Assembly: GCA_031270385.1 (NCBI GenBank)
Contig: JAISXS010000034.1
Coordinates: 1 to 22,414 of the forward strand
Reading direction: 5' to 3'
Length of the DNA stretch: 22,414 nucleotides
Source of the DNA: Puniceicoccales bacterium
GTDB lineage: Bacteria; Verrucomicrobiota; Verrucomicrobiia; Opitutales; JAIRKQ01
Shown piece after piece: positions 1-8,070 of the stretch (positions are counted from its first letter, which is position 1; every line of letters starts with the position of its first letter). Below the pieces are notes generated by a model, which saw only the letters and a list, made by a program, of their open reading frames with translations, searched no databases and had not been told where the DNA came from. The translations under genes were made by a program, and so were the position numbers.

Positions 1-837
1 CATGATGTTGGCGTTGTTCAAACAATTCGCCGCGCGCACAGACAACTCAATTTCGTTGACACTCATGTTGAGCAACTTACGCAGACGATTTTGTTCGTCA
101 CTTGCCTCCTTTGAAGCGTCTTCGAATTTTATGTCACCATCCGAAACGGTATCAAAAACATCGAGGTGGTGTCTCAAGACCGCAGTGGCCTCCTTTAGCG
201 CTTCAGCTGGAAAAACTCTACCATCTGTCCAAATCTCCAAGACCAATTTATCGTAGTCCGTGATCTGACCAACACGGGCAGTTTCCACGGAATATTTCAC
301 CAAGCTCACCGGACTAAACAGTGCATCTATTGGCAAAAGTCCAATCTCGGAACGTCGCTCGTGATGCGAACCGAGCAGATATCCACGTCCAACCTTCAAC
401 TCGAGTTGTGCAAAAAACCTTCGTTTTTTATCCAAATTGCAAATTATTTGGTCCGGATTCAAAATTTCGAACCCATCGGCACCGACGATATCCCCGGCTA
501 TAACTGGCCCTTCCCTGTCGACATCTATTACCAAATCCAACTGGCCACTTTCTTCCCTTCTGAACAGGACCTTTTTGAGGTTTAAAATTATGTCGACCAC
601 GTCTTCCCTGACGTGCGGCACGCTCTGAAATTCGTGGCTGACACCCTCTATTGCCACTGAAACAAGGGCAGCTCCTTCTATAGAGCTCAGTAAAATTCTG
701 CGAAATGCATTCCCTATGCTGTGAGCAAATCCAGACTCGAACGGCTCGGCGATAAACATGGCATATGTATCCGTCGCCGTTTGTTCGACCCTATGCAATT
801 TTTCCGGTAACTCGAACTGACGCAATGTCTTGGACAT
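1..837 (-). CDS. rpoA: DNA-directed RNA polymerase subunit alpha (3' end beyond window)
   Basis: The alpha subunit dimerises to nucleate RNA polymerase assembly, and its C-terminal domain contacts UP elements and activators. Reading down from ATG at 837, the frame stays open to base 1, giving 279 residues of a family usually about 310-340 long, so the 3' end lies outside the window. The N-terminal domain opens MSKTLRQFELPEKL and carries the conserved NAFRRILLSS motif at about residues 43-52. The linker ends near residue 245, and the start of the C-terminal domain is visible as ELSVRAANCLNNANI; the Arg in SVRAANCL matches the DNA-contacting Arg265 region of the E. coli protein. It is the last visible gene of the superoperon, 23 bases after rpsD, the classical alpha-operon position. 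Identification is secure. Confidence 0.97.
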   Translation of the reverse strand, partial: MSKTLRQFELPEKLHRVEQTATDTYAMFIAEPFESGFAHSIGNAFRRILLSSIEGAALVSVAIEGVSHEFQSVPHVREDVVDIILNLKKVLFRREESGQLDLVIDVDREGPVIAGDIVGADGFEILNPDQIICNLDKKRRFFAQLELKVGRGYLLGSHHERRSEIGLLPIDALFSPVSLVKYSVETARVGQITDYDKLVLEIWTDGRVFPAEALKEATAVLRHHLDVFDTVSDGDIKFEDASKEASDEQNRLRKLLNMSVNEIELSVRAANCLNNANIM

Positions 838-860
838 AAAAACCTATTGGAAAATTAAAA

Positions 861-1469
861 TTAGCGGCTGTAAAATTCAACTATGAGCTGCTCGTTTACA
901 TCCTGCGAAATTTCCTCGCGCTCCGGCTCCCTGTTAACGGTTCCGCGCAGCAATGTCGAGTTAAATTCGAGCCACCCTGGTATGCTACGGGCCCTATTCA
1001 TTTCACAATTTCGCACAGCAATCTGGCGCGAAGACGGCCTTTCGGCGATGTCAATCACGTCGCCCGCCTTGCAGATATAACTTGGAATGTTAACTTTTTT
1101 ACTATTGACTCGTATGTGACCGTGATTGACGAACTGTCTGGCAGCGGCACGACTCCTTGCGACGCCAAAACTGTAGACAACGTTATCTAAACGCAATTCT
1201 AGCAATTTCAAAAACGCCGTTCCGGTAACACCACGCTTTCCCTTGGCAACGTCAAAATATAGTCGAAACTGCTTCTCCGTCAGGCCATACATGTAGCGAA
1301 CTTTTTGCTTTTCGAGGAATCCTATCGAATAGTCCGACACCTTCCTGCGCAAATGCGGACCGTGCATCCCGGGAACATAGGGCTTCCGCTCTTCGGCGTT
1401 GCCCGGGGTAAAAACGGACGTGGCGAAACGCCGATTTACCCTCGCTCTTGGTCCAGTGTATCTTGCCAT
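861..1469 (-). CDS. rpsD: 30S ribosomal protein S4
   Basis: S4 is a primary 16S rRNA-binding protein that starts assembly of the 30S body, and in many bacteria it is the translational repressor of the alpha operon. The 202 residues match the usual length (about 200-206). The N-terminus MARYTGPRARVNRRF and the block PGMHGPHLRRKVSDY are typical of the zinc-free form. The S4 RNA-binding domain spans about residues 92-155, with LELRLDNVVYSFGVARSRAAARQ split over its first helices and HGHIRVNSKKVNIPSY after. It ends with the usual IVEFYSR. It lies between rpsK (40 bases upstream) and rpoA, so it is cotranscribed with both. Confidence 0.97.
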   Translation of the reverse strand: MARYTGPRARVNRRFATSVFTPGNAEERKPYVPGMHGPHLRRKVSDYSIGFLEKQKVRYMYGLTEKQFRLYFDVAKGKRGVTGTAFLKLLELRLDNVVYSFGVARSRAAARQFVNHGHIRVNSKKVNIPSYICKAGDVIDIAERPSSRQIAVRNCEMNRARSIPGWLEFNSTLLRGTVNREPEREEISQDVNEQLIVEFYSR

Positions 1470-1509
1470 AAAAATTTTCCTGTTTTATAAATACTACGCC
1501 CTTCAAATA

Positions 1510-1986
1510 CTACGCTCTTCGCGCCTTTCTCGGTCGACATCCATTATGCGGAATGGGCGTTACATCGACGATTTCATCAACGGCAAGACCGAGTGCCTGG
1601 ATCGTTCGAATCGCTGAATCGCGCCCCATTCCCGGGCCACTAACCCTTATACTAACCTCTTTCATGCCATGCGACATCGCCGTCTTTCCAGCATCCTGTA
1701 CAACCATTTGGGCCGCATAGGCGGTAGATTTTCGCGACCCGCGGAAATTACACTTCCCAGCGCTTGCCCATGAAATGACATTTCCATTCGGATCGGAAAA
1801 ACACACCTTCGTATTGTTGAATGTGGCTAGAATGTGGCATATGCCCTTCGTTATATTTTTGCATTTCTTTGCCCGCCTAACCGTTGTGTCGACTGGTCCG
1901 TCCAACAACGACCCGATCCCATCACGCTTTGCCGACTGTTCATCGGCCACCGGAGCCTTTACATTTTCATCACTAACTTCACTCAT
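1510..1986 (-). CDS. rpsK: 30S ribosomal protein S11 with N-terminal extension
   Basis: S11 sits on the 30S platform near the E site and the anti-Shine-Dalgarno end of 16S rRNA. Its conserved body runs from about residue 37 to the end, with HILATFNNTKV, FRGSRKSTAYAAQ, the SGPGMGRDSAIR loop and the terminal TPIPHNGCRPRKARRA. The protein has 158 residues against a usual 125-130. The surplus is an N-terminal tail of about 30 residues (MSEVSDENVKAPVADEQSAK...), acidic and low in complexity before the usual basic segment. No Met lies between residue 1 and the conserved body, which favours the long form, although a GTG or TTG start further in cannot be excluded. It sits 27 bases after rpsM. Confidence 0.95.
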   Translation of the reverse strand: MSEVSDENVKAPVADEQSAKRDGIGSLLDGPVDTTVRRAKKCKNITKGICHILATFNNTKVCFSDPNGNVISWASAGKCNFRGSRKSTAYAAQMVVQDAGKTAMSHGMKEVSIRVSGPGMGRDSAIRTIQALGLAVDEIVDVTPIPHNGCRPRKARRA

Positions 1987-2013
1987 CTGTTTCCTTCCCT
2001 GGTAACGCTCCCA

Positions 2014-2391
2014 CTATTTTTCCTTTTTCGTTACGCCAACTGTTTTGCGCGCTCCCTTCCTCGTACGCGCATTTGTCGACGTCCTCTGACCTCTCACCGG
2101 TAGTCCCCGATAGTGCCTTATTCCGCGGTAGCATTTTATCGCCTGCAACCTTTTCAAATTTGCCACTATATCCCTACGCAAATCACCTTCGATCTTCCAT
2201 CCGGCCGAGTTTATAAAAGATGTTATTTTGTTTATGTGCTCCTCATTGAGATCGCGGGCACGCATGTTCTGGTCAATTCCCGTAGCTTCCAATATTATAC
2301 CGGCGCGCGTGAGGCCTATTCCTTGGATATACCGCAACGCGTAGGCGATCTTTTTGTTGTCCGGAATATCAACTCCCAAAATACGAGTCAT
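2014..2391 (-). CDS. rpsM: 30S ribosomal protein S13
   Basis: S13 lies in the 30S head, forms intersubunit bridges and contacts P-site tRNA through its basic tail. The 125 residues are normal for the family. It starts MTRILGVDIPDNKKIAYAL, has the helix-hairpin motif YIQGIGLTRAGIILE at about 22-36, and ends with the diagnostic RHYRGLPVRGQRTSTNARTR split over residues 92-111 and a Lys-rich tail. The gene follows map by 43 bases. In many bacteria infA and rpmJ lie between these two, but this gap is too short for either. Confidence 0.97.
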   Translation of the reverse strand: MTRILGVDIPDNKKIAYALRYIQGIGLTRAGIILEATGIDQNMRARDLNEEHINKITSFINSAGWKIEGDLRRDIVANLKRLQAIKCYRGIRHYRGLPVRGQRTSTNARTRKGARKTVGVTKKEK

Positions 2392-2434
2392 AGTCTTTTA
2401 CCATTAAAATTTATGTAACTTGAACCTTCAAAAA

Positions 2435-3202
2435 TCATTTTTTTACCAAAGTCAAGATCTCTGGCAAATTATCTGTAATTAAAATTGTATGCTCGCAGTG
2501 CGCGGCGCATTTCCCGTCCTTCGTTTTCACCGTCCACCCATCCTTAGCAATGAAAATTTCCTCGTCACCCATCGTAAACATTGGCTCTATTGCCAGCGTC
2601 ATCCCTGCTTTTAAGAGCGGTCCAGTGTGCGGCTTTCCATAATTTGGAATCTCCGGTTCTTCGTGCATTTCCCTACCGACGCCGTGGCCAACAAAACCTC
2701 TCAAAATTCCATAACCATGTCTCTTGGCGTGCATCTCTATGGCGTGGGAGATGTCACCTACGCGATTCCCATCCTTTGCCTGCTCGATACCGAGTGACAA
2801 CGCTTCTTCTGTGACCTTGACAAAACTGTCCACTTCTTTGGAAACATTTCCCACGCGCACAGTCCTGGTGTTGTCGCCCACGTATCCGCGGTAGAACGTG
2901 GCGACATCTATGCTGACGATATCGCCATCTTTCAAAATTACATTCCTCGATGGGACGCCGTGAACAACCTCATCATTTATTGATATGCACGTATAGGCAG
3001 GATAATTTCCATTCCGTCCCGGATACTGAAGACACGCGCTTTTCGCACCAAGCTCCATCATAATATCCCTACCGAAACGGTCAAGATCATCGGTGCTAAC
3101 ACCGGCTATTGCATACTTTGCCATTCTGCTCAAAACTTCAGCTGCAACGGCGCCGGCCTCCCGCATTCTCAAAATTTCATCCGCTGTCTTTATTGGAATC
3201 AT
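2435..3202 (-). CDS. map: Type I methionine aminopeptidase
   Basis: This metalloenzyme removes the initiator Met from nascent proteins after deformylation. Its 255 residues match the short type Ia form, with no N-terminal zinc-finger extension. All five expected metal ligands can be seen: D99 (in SIDV), D110 (in YVGD), H173 (in VGHGVGREMHEEPEIPNYG), E206 (in AIEPMF) and E237 (in AHCEHTI). The substrate-pocket histidine is H81 in VVHGVP. The gene lies 10 bases after secY, as in many spc operons, though without the adk that often separates the two. Because the ligand set is complete, the enzyme should be active. Confidence 0.97.
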   Translation of the reverse strand: MIPIKTADEILRMREAGAVAAEVLSRMAKYAIAGVSTDDLDRFGRDIMMELGAKSACLQYPGRNGNYPAYTCISINDEVVHGVPSRNVILKDGDIVSIDVATFYRGYVGDNTRTVRVGNVSKEVDSFVKVTEEALSLGIEQAKDGNRVGDISHAIEMHAKRHGYGILRGFVGHGVGREMHEEPEIPNYGKPHTGPLLKAGMTLAIEPMFTMGDEEIFIAKDGWTVKTKDGKCAAHCEHTILITDNLPEILTLVKK

Positions 3203-3212
3203 GCTATTCTTT

Positions 3213-4700
3213 CTAGGAAATAAACCATATTATAATGCCGAACAAAAACAATGCTATCAAGATGGCACAAAGCACCTTCAAATTTTTCAAATCATCGGAA
3301 AAAACAATTGATTTTGAAATTTTACTGTTCGCCCGTGTTTTTACTTTCTTTAGGAATCCGTCGTAATTTTTTTGGAGTAAATGGCCTTCTATTTGTTTCA
3401 TCGTATCCAGCACAACACCAACCGCGATTAACGTTCCCGTTCCTCCAAAAAACAAGGCAATGGAATAAGGAATGCCAAACGAAAAATACAGCAAATCAGG
3501 AAATAACGCTATAGTTGTCAAAAAAATGGATCCCGCTAGCGTTAACCGTGTCATGACGAAGTCCAAAAACTTCGCCGTCGCGGCACCTGGACCGATACCC
3601 GGTATGTATCCACCGTTTTTCTTCAAATCATCAGCTATTTGTGCCGGACGGAACATCATGGATACCCAAAAATAACTAAAACAAAGTATTAGTAGTCCGT
3701 ACAAAGTGTAATAAACTGCTGATCCGTGGGACAATACTTCGGATGCCCTCTGAAAAAATTTTATCCCAGATGCCGCTCCAACGTACGCAAAAATTTGCTG
3801 CGGAAAAAGCAGTATGGCACTCGCAAAAATCACCGGCATGACTCCGGAATAGTTTATTTTCAGTGGCAAATAGGAGGACTGGCTGCCGTACATTTTTCTG
3901 CCGACAACGCGGGAGACGTACTGAACTGGAATTTTTCTATCCGCTTGCGTCACTGATATCATGAACGCAACCACCGAAAACAGCAACACAACCATCAAAA
4001 CGCCGTGCCATACGCCGAAGGCACCGACTGTTCCCGTGGGAGCGTTGAACATTCTCGCTGCTTGCACGATGGCACTCGGCATTGACGACAATATTCCGGC
4101 GGCGATTAGCAGTGAAACACCGTTCCCTATGCCGATTTGCGAAATTTGTTCGCCGATCCACATCAAAATTAATGTGCCGGCGGTCAAAAATATTGTTGAT
4201 GTGATTAGGAAAGTTGCGCCGTTCCTTACGACTATGTCACCGAATTGGTCGGTATTAAATCCGTAGAAAATTTTGTCCGGGCAATTCGACAGTGCCATTA
4301 CCAGCAGACACCCCTGAATTAAGCAGATTAAAACAGTCAAATAGCGCGTGTATTGGGCTATGCGCTGGCGGCCGGATTCGCCCTCATGCTGCATGCGTGA
4401 CAAGGACGGACTTATTGCTCCTAACAACTGCATAATTATGGAAGCGCTTATGTATGGCATTATACCAAGGCCAAAGACTGCCCCTTTCAGTAACGCACCT
4501 CCGGTGAACATATTGTACAGACCCATTATGCCACCGGATGCGGAGGCTTTCGACATCAAAAAATTTTTCAGCGGCAACGGATCAAGCCCAGGTAGAGGTA
4601 CGCTAACGCCGACTCTCGCGACGAACAGCAACGCGAAGGTGATGAGAATTTTGTTGCGCAACTCTCTTACCTTAAAACAATTTATAAATGCTGAAAACAT
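3213..4700 (-). CDS. secY: Protein translocase subunit SecY, with extra C-terminal hydrophobic segment
   Basis: SecY is the channel of the Sec translocon in the inner membrane. The frame opens MFSAFINCFKVRELRNKI, a cytosolic amphipathic helix, followed by ten hydrophobic spans. Family signatures include VPLPGLDP near residues 34-41, GLGIMPYISASIIMQLL near 77-93, the IPVQYVSRVVGRKMYGSQSS loop before TM7, and NGGYIPGIGPGAATAKFL in the large cytosolic loop. It has 495 residues against a usual 430-460. Most SecY proteins stop soon after the NYDGFLKK-like motif (here about 445-452). This one continues for about 45 residues with a linker and a further strongly hydrophobic stretch near 475-494 that could be an eleventh membrane span. 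It sits 15 bases after rplO. Confidence 0.96.
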   Translation of the reverse strand: MFSAFINCFKVRELRNKILITFALLFVARVGVSVPLPGLDPLPLKNFLMSKASASGGIMGLYNMFTGGALLKGAVFGLGIMPYISASIIMQLLGAISPSLSRMQHEGESGRQRIAQYTRYLTVLICLIQGCLLVMALSNCPDKIFYGFNTDQFGDIVVRNGATFLITSTIFLTAGTLILMWIGEQISQIGIGNGVSLLIAAGILSSMPSAIVQAARMFNAPTGTVGAFGVWHGVLMVVLLFSVVAFMISVTQADRKIPVQYVSRVVGRKMYGSQSSYLPLKINYSGVMPVIFASAILLFPQQIFAYVGAASGIKFFQRASEVLSHGSAVYYTLYGLLILCFSYFWVSMMFRPAQIADDLKKNGGYIPGIGPGAATAKFLDFVMTRLTLAGSIFLTTIALFPDLLYFSFGIPYSIALFFGGTGTLIAVGVVLDTMKQIEGHLLQKNYDGFLKKVKTRANSKISKSIVFSDDLKNLKVLCAILIALFLFGIIIWFIS

Positions 4701-4715
4701 TGCCGTGTCGAAAAT

Positions 4716-5174
4716 TTACTCCTTTTGCGACTGCACAGATGTCAAAATGGCCCTTCCGCCAGCACGCTCTATTGCCGCGGCTGCGCTCGCCGAGAATTTA
4801 TCCGCTGTTATCGTAATTGGCCTGTCCAAATCAATTCCGCCGAGAATTTTTACTAAGCTGAAATTATTCCTTGTTATGCCAAGCTTTTGCATACAATCTT
4901 TGTCTATCGTATCTAGTTTTGCGTCCACCAAATCTCGTAAGTTTACCGCGAAATACCTTGTGCGAAATTTTGCGTTGGAAAATCCGCGCACTGGCAGGTG
5001 TCTATAGAATGGAACACCACAGCAACATGGAGCCGGGCTATATCCAGCCCGCGCCTTCCCGCCTTTGTGCCCACGGCCAGCAGTCTTCCCCTGCCCAGAT
5101 CCGACACCCTTTCCCCTGCGTTTCGTGCTTTTTGACCACGCCAGAATTTTCGGTAACTTATTGAGCTTCATCAT
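4716..5174 (-). CDS. rplO: 50S ribosomal protein L15
   Basis: L15 is a late-assembly 50S protein. The N-terminal tail is rich in Gly, Lys and Arg (KSTKRRGKGVGSGQGKTAGR, then GHKGGKARAG), which is diagnostic. The globular domain ends IERAGGRAILTSVQSQKE. The usual stretch before the LYRRLPKRGF-like motif (commonly containing GFEGGQMP) reads AGYSPAPCCCGVPFYRHLPV here, an unusual replacement with three adjacent cysteines. Possible starts are TTG 5177, ATG 5174 and ATG 5171; 5174 was chosen because an AGGA lies 4 bases before it, overlapping the rpsE stop codon. rpmD (L30), normally between rpsE and rplO, is absent because the gap is only a few bases. Confidence 0.95.
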   Translation of the reverse strand: MMKLNKLPKILAWSKSTKRRGKGVGSGQGKTAGRGHKGGKARAGYSPAPCCCGVPFYRHLPVRGFSNAKFRTRYFAVNLRDLVDAKLDTIDKDCMQKLGITRNNFSLVKILGGIDLDRPITITADKFSASAAAAIERAGGRAILTSVQSQKE

Positions 5175-5180
5175 CAAGTC

Positions 5181-5741
5181 CTACAAATTGTTATCACCTT
5201 CCGCTACACGAATCCTTTTTACATCCGTGTATGTGCGCATTTGCCGAAGAGCATGCATCGTAGCATTAACGACAGAAAATCGATTTTTCGATTTCATCGA
5301 TTTTGTTAACACGTCTTTTACTCCCAATATTTCGAGCACGGCACGCACCCCACCGCCGGCGATTATGCCGGTTCCAGGTGCAGCTGGCCGAAGAAGAACA
5401 CGACCACCATCGGAGACCCCAATTGCCATGTGCGGAACAGTAGTTTCGCGCAATTTGAACGATGTAATATTTTTCCTGGCGTGTTCAGTTCCTTTCCTTA
5501 TCGCTTCCGGAACCTCCTTCGCTTTCCCGTAACCCACGCCAATTCTGCCCTTCTGATCGCCAACTACCACCAACGCCGCAAATCCAAACCGCCTGCCGCC
5601 CTTGACAACCTTCGCGCAACGGTTTACGTGGACGACTTTTTCCTTAAGTTCATCCCGCTCCACCCTGGCAGACTGCGCGGCGCTTTCACGTTTTTTACGA
5701 AATCCTCCCGATCCTTTTTCCGATTTCTTAAAGTCACTCAT
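5181..5741 (-). CDS. rpsE: 30S ribosomal protein S5
   Basis: S5 binds at the interface of the 30S body and head and contributes to decoding fidelity. The 186 residues include a polar, basic N-terminal tail of about 25, then the double-stranded-RNA-binding-like domain (VVHVNRCAKVVKGGRRFGFA, then GDQKGRIGVGYGKAKEVPEAI) and the C-terminal domain with VLLRPAAPGTGIIAGGGVRAV. The loop residues next to VNRCAKVVKGG correspond to the region altered in spectinomycin-resistant strains; no resistance change can be called by eye. It lies 12 bases after rplR, and its stop overlaps the ribosome-binding site of rplO, so the two are probably translationally coupled. Confidence 0.97.
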   Translation of the reverse strand: MSDFKKSEKGSGGFRKKRESAAQSARVERDELKEKVVHVNRCAKVVKGGRRFGFAALVVVGDQKGRIGVGYGKAKEVPEAIRKGTEHARKNITSFKLRETTVPHMAIGVSDGGRVLLRPAAPGTGIIAGGGVRAVLEILGVKDVLTKSMKSKNRFSVVNATMHALRQMRTYTDVKRIRVAEGDNNL

Positions 5742-5753
5742 ATTTTAATGTCC

Positions 5754-6113
5754 TTAAAATAACAATCCAGCTTCCCGCGCTGCATCAGCAAAAGCCTTTA
5801 CGCAACCGTGGTATTTCCGATCACCCCTATCAAAAACGACACTCCGCACACCGGCGGCAGCCGCCTTTTCGCCGAAGGCTTTGCCAAGTAAAGTCGCGCC
5901 GACAACGTTTGACGACAACTTTCGGACTGCAATTTCCTTGGCGAGCGTCGATAAAAACGCCAACGTTACGCCAGACTCATCGTCTATGCACTGTGCATAA
6001 ACGTGCTTTCCTGAAAGTTTCACAGACAATCTTGGTCTACACGAAGTACCGACGACACGCTTTCGCACTCTCATCTTTCTTTTGTCGCTACGTATTTTTT
6101 TGTCACTTTTCAT
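5754..6113 (-). CDS. rplR: 50S ribosomal protein L18
   Basis: L18 binds 5S rRNA and, with L5, docks it in the central protuberance. The 119 residues match the family. The basic N-terminus (KRKMRVRKRVVGTSCRPRLS) leads into the conserved HVYAQCIDDESGVTLA. The C-terminal half has the diagnostic VVFDRGDRKYHGCVKAFADA, followed by AREAGL, the typical end of L18. The gene starts at ATG 6113, 38 bases after the rplF stop, one of the longer gaps in this part of the operon, where no other element is evident. Confidence 0.97.
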   Translation of the reverse strand: MKSDKKIRSDKRKMRVRKRVVGTSCRPRLSVKLSGKHVYAQCIDDESGVTLAFLSTLAKEIAVRKLSSNVVGATLLGKAFGEKAAAAGVRSVVFDRGDRKYHGCVKAFADAAREAGLLF

Positions 6114-6151
6114 ATAAAAATTTCAAAAACACTCACACTACACATCCACGA

Positions 6152-6694
6152 CTACGCCGTTTTCTTTCCTTCTTTACGCCTAATAAATTCGCCGACTATC
6201 CTCACACCCTTGCCCTTATACGGCTCGACTGGACAAAATCTTTTTATATCGGCCGCAACCTGGCCAACAATTTTCTTGTCGACGCCCTTAACCGCAATCT
6301 TTGTGCCAGATTGATCGATTTCCAATTCGATCCCCTGAGGGATGGTGTATATGATACCGTGGGAGTAGCCAAGATCCAAATCGAGGGTATTTCCCTTGAT
6401 GACAGCCTTGAAACCAACACCATTTATTTCCAAATTTTTTGAATACCCACTAACCACACCGTTCACCATCGAATTTATTATTGACCTCACGGTTCCATGC
6501 ATTACGGCTGCGTGTTTGTCGTCAACGTTTTTGCACAACACACGGATTTCACCATTGACGACTTCAATCGTGACAGAATCGTCAAATGCTTTTTCGTTTT
6601 TGCCGATAGGCCCTTCGACGTAAACGGCGCACCCATCAACGCGAACCTTTACGCCTGGTGGAATACATATTGGAACTTTTCCTATCCTACTCAT
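6152..6694 (-). CDS. rplF: 50S ribosomal protein L6
   Basis: L6 sits near the sarcin-ricin loop and the factor-binding site of the 50S subunit. The 180 residues hold two repeated alpha/beta domains. The N-terminus MSRIGKVPICIPPGVKVRVD is canonical, and the C-terminal motif PYKGKGVRIVGEFIRRKEGK is the L6 signature. The family's NMVNGVVSGYSKNLEINGVG segment is visible in the middle at about residues 74-93. It begins 12 bases after rpsH. Confidence 0.97.
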   Translation of the reverse strand: MSRIGKVPICIPPGVKVRVDGCAVYVEGPIGKNEKAFDDSVTIEVVNGEIRVLCKNVDDKHAAVMHGTVRSIINSMVNGVVSGYSKNLEINGVGFKAVIKGNTLDLDLGYSHGIIYTIPQGIELEIDQSGTKIAVKGVDKKIVGQVAADIKRFCPVEPYKGKGVRIVGEFIRRKEGKKTA

Positions 6695-6706
6695 CTGAAT
6701 TCTTCC

Positions 6707-7093
6707 TCATAAAACGTAGCACATCAATTCGCCGCCCAACCCAAGTTGTTTAGCTTCCTTGCCGGAAAGAATTCCCCTAGACGTGGACAACACACACTCG
6801 CCCATTCCACCGAGGATCGACGGAATTTTTTCTTTCGAAGCGTACCTCCTACGACCAGGAGTTCCGATTCTTCCAATTTCCGTGACAGCAGGGACGCCAT
6901 TTACGTATTTTAGCAATACCTTCAAGACGGCGTGGCCTCCTGCAGACTGCTCCTTAGCAAAGTCCTTTATGTAACCGCCACTTTTTAAAATTCTTGCAAT
7001 CCCGACTCGCACGGCTGACCACTGAGCATAGCAAACGATTTTATTTGCGGCACTCGCATTTCGTAAAATTGTTATGAAATCACCTACAACGTC
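6707..7093 (-). CDS. rpsH: 30S ribosomal protein S8
   Basis: S8 is a primary 16S rRNA binder in the 30S platform and is the spc-operon translational repressor in E. coli. The protein opens MDVVGDFITILRNA, equivalent to the usual DPIADMLTRIRNA, and ends with the signature STSRGILSGKEAKQLGLGGE followed by LMCYVL. ATG 7093 gives 128 residues, close to the usual 130, and has GGAAG five bases upstream. ATG 7108 (adding MGRK and one residue) and TTG 7111 are in frame and also possible. It is close to rpsN, whose stop ends at 7113. Confidence 0.95.
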   Translation of the reverse strand, partial: DVVGDFITILRNASAANKIVCYAQWSAVRVGIARILKSGGYIKDFAKEQSAGGHAVLKVLLKYVNGVPAVTEIGRIGTPGRRRYASKEKIPSILGGMGECVLSTSRGILSGKEAKQLGLGGELMCYVL

Positions 7094-7112
7094 CATTTTT
7101 CTTCCCATCAAA

Positions 7113-7418
7113 TTACCACGACGACTTAGTTATACCTGGAATTTCACCGAAAGATGCCATTTCCCGCAACTGAATCCTAGATATGCCGAAAAAACCATGA
7201 AAACCTCTCGCCCTGCCGGTAACAGCACATCTATTTCTGATCCTAACGCATGAAGAACTTCTTGGAAGTTTCGCCAATTTTCGCTGAGCCGCAAAATATT
7301 CATCGTCGGACAAATTGGTGTCCAGAAGCTTCTGCTTCAACTCCTTCCGCAACGCAGCGTAACGCGCAACTAACTTCATCCTTCTATCATTTTTTTCAAT
7401 CGCAGACTTCCTTGCCAT
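7113..7418 (-). CDS. rpsN: 30S ribosomal protein S14 (long, zinc-independent type)
   Basis: S14 lies in the 30S head near the decoding site. The 101 residues make this the long form without the CXXC...CXXC zinc ribbon of the short form. Where the ribbon would be, the sequence reads SSCVRIRNRCAVTGRARGFH (about 55-74), keeping two isolated cysteines. The end FFGISRIQLREMASFGEIPG, then ITKSSW, is canonical (typically PGVTKASW). The start MARKSAIEKNDRR is equally typical. It follows rplE by 14 bases. Confidence 0.97.
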   Translation of the reverse strand: MARKSAIEKNDRRMKLVARYAALRKELKQKLLDTNLSDDEYFAAQRKLAKLPRSSSCVRIRNRCAVTGRARGFHGFFGISRIQLREMASFGEIPGITKSSW

Positions 7419-7432
7419 GACCTAAAACTCCA

Positions 7433-7984
7433 CTATATTCTTTTTCTGAACGGCAGCCCAAATTTTGCCAACAAAGCATGACCTTGCTTGTCATCTTTCG
7501 CCGTCGTCACGAACGCAATATCCATGCCTATCAATTTTCTTTCCCTGTCAATATTTATTTCAGGAAAAATTGTGTGATCGTTTATTCCGATACTATAATT
7601 TCCGTGCCCGTCCATTTTATTTGGAATTCCGCGGAAATCGCGAATTTTTGGCAGCACGACGTCCTTGAGTTTTAAGAAAAACTCATACATATTTCTCGCC
7701 CTGAGAGTAACCTTCGCGCCAACAACCATTCCTTTTCGCAGCTTAAAATTTGAAATACTCTTTCCGGCCTTTGTTGGGACAGATTTTTGTCCGGCTATAA
7801 GCGAAATCTCCTTTTGCACCTCTTGCACAAAAGCTTTGTCGGCATCCGAGCCTATAGCTGAATTTATTACAATTTTTACGAGCCTTGGAATTTGATGGCG
7901 ATTTTTCAACGCAAACTCTTCAGCGAGTTCAGGAGCTATGCGCTCATCATATAACTTTTTCAAATATGGTTCTGGCTTACTCAT
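7433..7984 (-). CDS. rplE: 50S ribosomal protein L5
   Basis: L5 binds 5S rRNA and touches P-site tRNA from the central protuberance. Starting at ATG 7984 the protein has 183 residues (family about 179-190) and opens MSKPEPYLKKLYDERIAPEL. The open frame continues upstream to 8032, but that extension is not L5-like, and AAAGGA lies about 9 bases before 7984. Diagnostic parts are VKIVINSAIG, QKSVPTKAGKSISNFKLRKG, VGAKVTLRARNMYEF and GNYSIGINDHTIFPEI. The gap of 86 bases to rplX is the longest within the spc part; nothing else was recognised in it. Confidence 0.96.
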   Translation of the reverse strand: MSKPEPYLKKLYDERIAPELAEEFALKNRHQIPRLVKIVINSAIGSDADKAFVQEVQKEISLIAGQKSVPTKAGKSISNFKLRKGMVVGAKVTLRARNMYEFFLKLKDVVLPKIRDFRGIPNKMDGHGNYSIGINDHTIFPEINIDRERKLIGMDIAFVTTAKDDKQGHALLAKFGLPFRKRI

Positions 7985-8070
7985 CCGAAAATCCTTTCGC
8001 GCTCCACCTTCCATAGGCGTGGCCAATGCCAAAAATCAAAAAAACATTTCCCATGAGAATCAATCATTTT

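Noticed and set aside
4348..5007. Long plus-strand open frame (219 codons) over secY and rplO
   Set aside because: It is antisense to two certain genes, has no recognisable domain or ribosome-binding site, and arises from codon bias of the true genes.
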